Assembly (NCBI RefSeq): GCF_019175285.1
Contig: NC_056524.1
Location: forward strand, 100,562,183 to 100,626,182
From: Sceloporus undulatus
Lineage: Eukaryota; Chordata; Lepidosauria; Squamata; Phrynosomatidae
Direction of reading: 5' to 3'
DNA length: 64,000 nt
Shown in pieces: positions 61,294 to 64,000 of the stretch. How positions within the stretch are numbered: the first letter of the stretch is position 1; each line of letters starts with the position of its first letter. Below the pieces are notes generated by a model. It made no database searches. It had not been told where the DNA came from and saw only the letters and a list, made by a program, of their open reading frames with translations. Made by a program: the position numbers and the translations under genes.

Positions 61294-63706
61294 GTGCAGT
61301 TGGCAGTCACCATTGGACCGGATATGTTTCAGGACAGGTGGAGTGCGTAGGAGTGTATAAAATGGATAGAGATAATTTTTCTCTTTCTCTCATAAAACAA
61401 AGACCTGAGGTCAGTGAAACTGAGTGGTGGTAGATTCAGGAAAAACAAAAGGAAGTACCTTTCATACAATCCACATAAACTGGTTGTGGAATATTGTTTC
61501 TTCAAGGTGTAGTGAGGTTGGTAGTTTTAAAAGGGAGATTAGACAGATTCATGGATGACTATATACCAGGAACAGAAGAAGGATACTCTAAATGTAAGTT
61601 GTTGGGAACAACATTTGGAGGGGGCTGTTTCCTTGGTTCTTAGTCATGTGGTAAGCTATTGTAGTAAACAATAAACTGGTCTAAGTAGGCTTTTGGTCTA
61701 TTCTAGCAGTGCTCTTATATTCTAACTTGGAAGTAGTCTTGACTGGAATGCTTCTGAAGACAAAGGGATGCTTATTAAATTTGCAGATGTTTATAAAGAA
61801 ATGCTGTGATTTAAATTACATCATCCCAGAAATGTCAAAATATGAACTTCAACAGTAAAAAGAATGCACTTTGAAGGGACCATTTGGAGATCAGGATTGT
61901 TAGATGTAGTCTTCCAAAACCAATGTTGTACAGAGCTGATGTATCTTAAAATTTAAAAATAATTGTTCCCCATAGAATCAAACTCAACTATTTATTTGAA
62001 TTACATTGGCCTAATTCTAAGCGCCCTATCACACTACATGTTATAGCGCTATTATTCTACTTTAACTGCTATGTCAACATCCTATGGAATCCTGGGATTT
62101 GCAGTTTAGGGAGGCCCAATTCTAAGTGCCTTTCCCTAAAATGCAAATCCCAGGATTCCATAGAATGTTGCCATGGCAGTTAAAGTGGAATAACAACAAT
62201 ATAATCATGTAATGTGATAAGACTGCAATTGTTAGTTCGAACTAGAGTAGGCCTATTGAATTAGTTGCTGAATGGGAAATCAGTACATCATTGGGTCCAG
62301 TGTAGGTGGGACTAGCCATTAATTTTATTTTTTCTATGCATTAAGATAGATAGATAATAGAAAATAATTTTATATCTTCAGTGACAACATATTGATATAG
62401 AATGTATTTTGGAGTGTGTGCTCCTTCAAGTTGCCTGCTGACATGTCAACTCTATGAATTTCATAGGATTTTTTTAGTCAAGGAATACTCAGAGGAAATT
62501 TGTTGTTGCTTTTCTTTAAACTGTAGCCTACAGTGTCTGACATTCTTTAATAATTTCCTCATGCAAATACTAACCAGGCCTAGGCCTCCTTAGCTTTCAA
62601 GAGCAGACAAGATCTGATGCCTTTAGAGTAAGATGGCTATATATTTAGATGCTTCTTAAATTATTTGCTTGATTCTAAAAGATTTCTCTCCCTAAAATTC
62701 TAGTGCCAAGGATGATATTGACCTTGATGCCCTTGCTGCTGAAATAGAGGGTGCAGGTGCTGCCAAGGAACAAGAGCCGCAGAAGTCTAAAGGCAAAAAG
62801 AAAAAGGAAAAAAAGAAACAGGAATATGAGTAAGTGTTTTAAAGTCTTAACCTGGAGAAACATGCAGGTGTGTAAAAAGTAGCAGAGGTCAATGCACACA
62901 GATACATTGTTTGAGTATCCCCCCACCCCAAGCTCAGAAGCTGCATTTGGAAATCAAGTTTTTCAGTGATAGCTACAATAGTGTTGTGTGTTTGTCTGAA
63001 TCTGGTCCTCTTGCCTTGATGGAGATTATTGGCACTTCCATTTATAATTCTCATGTCTTCAGTCAGCAAAACACATGTATAACATATTATCAATATATGT
63101 GTATATTAATTGGTCCAAGCCCAACATGGATTTGACTCACCAGAAGGATGAGCCTTGCTGTTTCATGTATGACTTGCTGATAAGCTTAGCAGCTATTCTT
63201 TGACTCACCACCTAATGTGATTCATGTAAAGCCAGAAAAAGGTATGCAAGAGAATGGTTGTCCTTCTGTCAGTGATTGTTCTGGCTCCCTTCTTGGGCAA
63301 TTTCCCTGATGAAAGGGACATGAAGAGACAGATGTGTGTGACAGAATTTTGTCTTGTGCCTGTTTGTAAGATGTTTCCTACTTTATAAGGATAAGGAAAA
63401 GACTGTCAGTGGGGCACATAAAGAAGAGAATAATAACTCATTTCCACTCTGTTTCTATTCCTCCTTTCAAATCCACTGATTAATTTCAAAAAGGTAGAAG
63501 GAAAATGAATGTTGGGAGTTGAAAAACCAGTCACCTGTAGGCAGTAGAAGTGTACAATTATTAACCCTTTGTGCATTTGCAAGTGAATACTTATATCTGA
63601 AAATGTGTACTTTTTTAATAGTGAAGATGATATCTTAAAAGAGTTGGAAGAGCTGTCTCTAGAGGCACAAGGAGGAAAAGTTGAAAGAGAACCAGCTGCA
63701 ATAAAG
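52353..63706 (+). CDS. EIF5B: Eukaryotic translation initiation factor 5B, N-terminal part
   Basis: The first three coding exons, 52353-52387, 62704-62829 and 63622-63706, encode 82 residues. The gene runs past the right edge. EIF5B is the GTPase that joins the 60S subunit to the 48S complex; the full protein is about 1,200 aa, so the GTPase domain lies outside. MGKKQKNKGEDSAKDDIDLD, ALAAEIEGAGAAKEQEPQKS, KGKKKKEKKKQEYDEDDILK and ELEELSLEAQGGKVEREPAA match the charged N-terminus of vertebrate EIF5B, including the lysine-rich block. The start ATG in GCGCCATGG has a strong Kozak context. Intron 1 is 10.3 kb. It diverges from TXNDC9. Confidence 0.96.
52419..52540. repeat. Palindromic MITE half, 31 bp past the EIF5B exon 1 donor
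   Basis: GGCTGCGTCCACACTGGAGG, GGTTTGGCACCGCTTTAACT and GGAATTCTGGGAGTTGGAG form the left half of the promoter-associated subfamily. The right half is missing. Confidence 0.75.
52585..52975. repeat. TA-rich simple-sequence tract
   Basis: About 390 bp of (TA)n with interspersed TATATG/TATAC units, ending in an (AC)n run (52947-52970). It lies in EIF5B intron 1. Length is likely polymorphic, and assembly here may be imprecise. Confidence 0.9.
53100..53560. repeat. GGAGGACA-bearing repeat with a LINE 3' end
   Basis: AAATGGAGGACAC occurs at 53159-53171 and 53236-53248, as at 43916-43962. It surrounds a LINE 3' end (ATTTATATACCGCTTCATAT, 53268 onwards). GGACATGTCCTGGGAAAGGA follows. The class is not assigned. 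Confidence 0.4.
53676..53902 (-). mobile_element. Sauria-type SINE, full length
   Basis: On the minus strand it runs GGAGCCAGTGTAGTGTAATG (head), B-box-like GGTTCAAATCCC, the body CACACTCTCTCAACCGCAGG and the tail GTCAGAAAAGACGTGAAGGC. Length is about 227 bp. Confidence 0.88.
54232..54385. mobile_element. Palindromic MITE, short form
   Basis: AGGCTGCAATTGCACTGCAG to TGCCATGTGGATGCAGCTTC, with GACACCACTTTAACTGCC pairing with AGTTAAAGCGGTGTC. Confidence 0.8.
54640..54840. repeat. Degenerate MITE, right half
   Basis: CTACAAACCCTAGAATTCCAC and GATGCAGCCATGGCAATTAT with AGTGGAATTACAGTG resemble the element at 62024-62218. Confidence 0.5.
54845..55201 (+). mobile_element. TA-flanked MITE of the CTCTAGGAATCTCTAGG family
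   Basis: CAGTGGGCCCTCCACGTTTG at the left and GTGGAGGGCTGACTG at the right form inverted termini, with TA on both sides (54843-54844, 55202-55203). CTCTCTAGGAATCTCTAGG recurs internally twice. Relatives lie at 12008 and 24520. Confidence 0.82.
55470..55706. mobile_element. Foldback MITE (long inverted repeat), copy 2
   Basis: The arms of about 110 bp start GGCCTGTTACAGACTGCCAA and end with its complement GGCAGTCTGTAACAGGCC. They share GGAGGTATGCTATTTAAATG with copy 1 at 40425. The arms look better preserved than in copy 1. Confidence 0.9.
55755..56215 (-). mobile_element. L2-like LINE remnant
   Basis: The plus strand reads CTGGGATTCAGGGCAGCTTA, AAAAAGCCCTTCTCTTG, GAGGAGTTCTAAAGGCTGGC and TAGATACCCTGGACTGGAGC. 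This parallels 28140-28600 and 37740-37930. Frames are decayed. Confidence 0.65.
56216..57825. other. EIF5B intron 1 interior, nothing recognised
   Basis: AT-rich intron sequence without a repeat family or coding pattern that I can name. Confidence 0.4.
57826..58595 (+). mobile_element. Ancient L2-like LINE, decayed RT
   Basis: Scattered translated words fit an L2-group RT in order: DAFYIISHTF near 57990 (family AAFDTIDHTL), a YVDNVNSAFPF-like box near 58215 (family YADDTQLYFSF) and AVALSAFIPT near 58530 (family VARSAFYQL). There is no open frame of length, so it is old. Confidence 0.5.
59303..59525. mobile_element. Palindromic MITE, GGTCCAAAACAC subfamily, complete
   Basis: The clean termini GGTCCAAAACACACTGCAG and TGCAGTGTGTTTTGGATC flank both internal arm pairs. 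It is a good type copy of the family. Confidence 0.9.
60342..60559. mobile_element. TA-flanked MITE, uninterrupted sibling of 25283-25757
   Basis: It runs CAGTTGGCCCTTCTTATCCA to AACAAGGGTCCACTG, with TA on both sides (60340-60341, 60560-60561). It is 218 bp and provides the empty site for the nested insertion at 25316-25569. Confidence 0.92.
60715..60803 (+). repeat. Sauria-type SINE, tail only
   Basis: ATCTTGCCAAGAAAAACCC, GGTTGCTATAAGTCGGAAAC and AACTTGAAGGCACACAACAA are present. The head is missing. Confidence 0.8.
61214..61294 (+). repeat. L2-like LINE extreme 3' end with hairpin and (TAA)n
   Basis: GTGTACAGCGCTGTGTAAAT to TAAATAAAAGTTAATAATAA duplicates the last about 80 bases of the element at 33215-34241, including the hairpin (61224-61247). 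Confidence 0.85.
61295..62020. other. EIF5B intron 1, nothing recognised
   Basis: No repeat family or coding pattern identified. Confidence 0.4.
62024..62218. mobile_element. Palindromic MITE, third subfamily
   Basis: CCCTATCACACTACATGTTA and ATAATCATGTAATGTGATAA form the ends. CCTATGGAATCCTGGGATTTG pairs with CAAATCCCAGGATTCCATAG inside. Confidence 0.75.
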
Positions 63707-64000
63707 GTAAATAATATGTAGTAATGTAGAAAAATATCCTAAATTAAAATAGTAACTGAAATATCAAAAACCTTGTTTAAAACATTGAAATCCTAAAGAG
63801 AGGAGAGGGTTGTGGTGCTATGCAGAAAAGCACACACCCTTTTATATGTGGAAAATAATGTGTTGCGTACTTTGCCACATATAAATATTGTACATACAAT
63901 TCTTCATACAAATATTCCAGTGTAGGACAAGTTTTCACTGTAAGGTCTGCATTTTTAAAAAATCCTGTACAAAATTCCTTCCACAAGTTTGCACAGTTGG

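Overview
The window is vertebrate nuclear DNA, most likely from a squamate reptile, probably an iguanian lizard. The evidence is intron-containing vertebrate genes together with squamate-type repeats: tRNA-derived Sauria-type SINEs, RTE-BovB, CR1, L2-like and L1 LINEs, TA-flanked MITEs and a very abundant palindromic MITE family. There is one 10-base assembly gap (33025-33034).

Six host genes lie in the order LIPT1(+), MITD1(-), MRPL30(+), LYG(-), TXNDC9(-), EIF5B(+). This matches the mammalian 2q11.2-type order LIPT1-MITD1-MRPL30-LYG2-LYG1-TXNDC9-EIF5B, except that only one lysozyme g gene is seen. LIPT1 is a single coding exon. MITD1 (7 coding exons), MRPL30 (5), LYG (5) and TXNDC9 (4) are complete; I resolved their exon boundaries by hand and every splice phase closes. 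EIF5B contributes its first three coding exons and runs off the right edge. MITD1 and MRPL30 are head to head across about 370 bp. TXNDC9 and EIF5B diverge across about 2.3 kb. LIPT1 and TXNDC9 have probable non-coding first exons.

Region by region: 1-5.1 kb LIPT1 and its GC-rich promoter; 5.1-8.1 kb SINE and nested MITEs; 8.1-15.5 kb MITD1; 15.5-15.9 kb shared promoter with an internal tandem duplication; 15.9-21.7 kb MRPL30, whose first intron holds a minisatellite split by a young L1; 21.7-33 kb lysozyme g, with a 5S-rRNA-derived SINE just beyond it; 33-39.6 kb a repeat island with four generations of nested elements; 42.4-50.1 kb TXNDC9, whose promoter holds a four-unit array of NRF1-like palindromes; 52.1-64 kb EIF5B start and its 10.3-kb first intron.

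Functionally, LIPT1 (protein lipoylation) and MRPL30 (mitochondrial large ribosomal subunit) are mitochondrial, EIF5B is the ribosomal-subunit-joining GTPase, TXNDC9 is a phosducin-like chaperonin regulator, and MITD1 links ESCRT-III to abscission. The most notable points are a leaderless, completely cysteine-free lysozyme g with all three catalytic acids kept, NRF1-like palindromes in three of the four promoters (as an array in one), a duplicated divergent promoter, and MITE insertions beside all four promoters.
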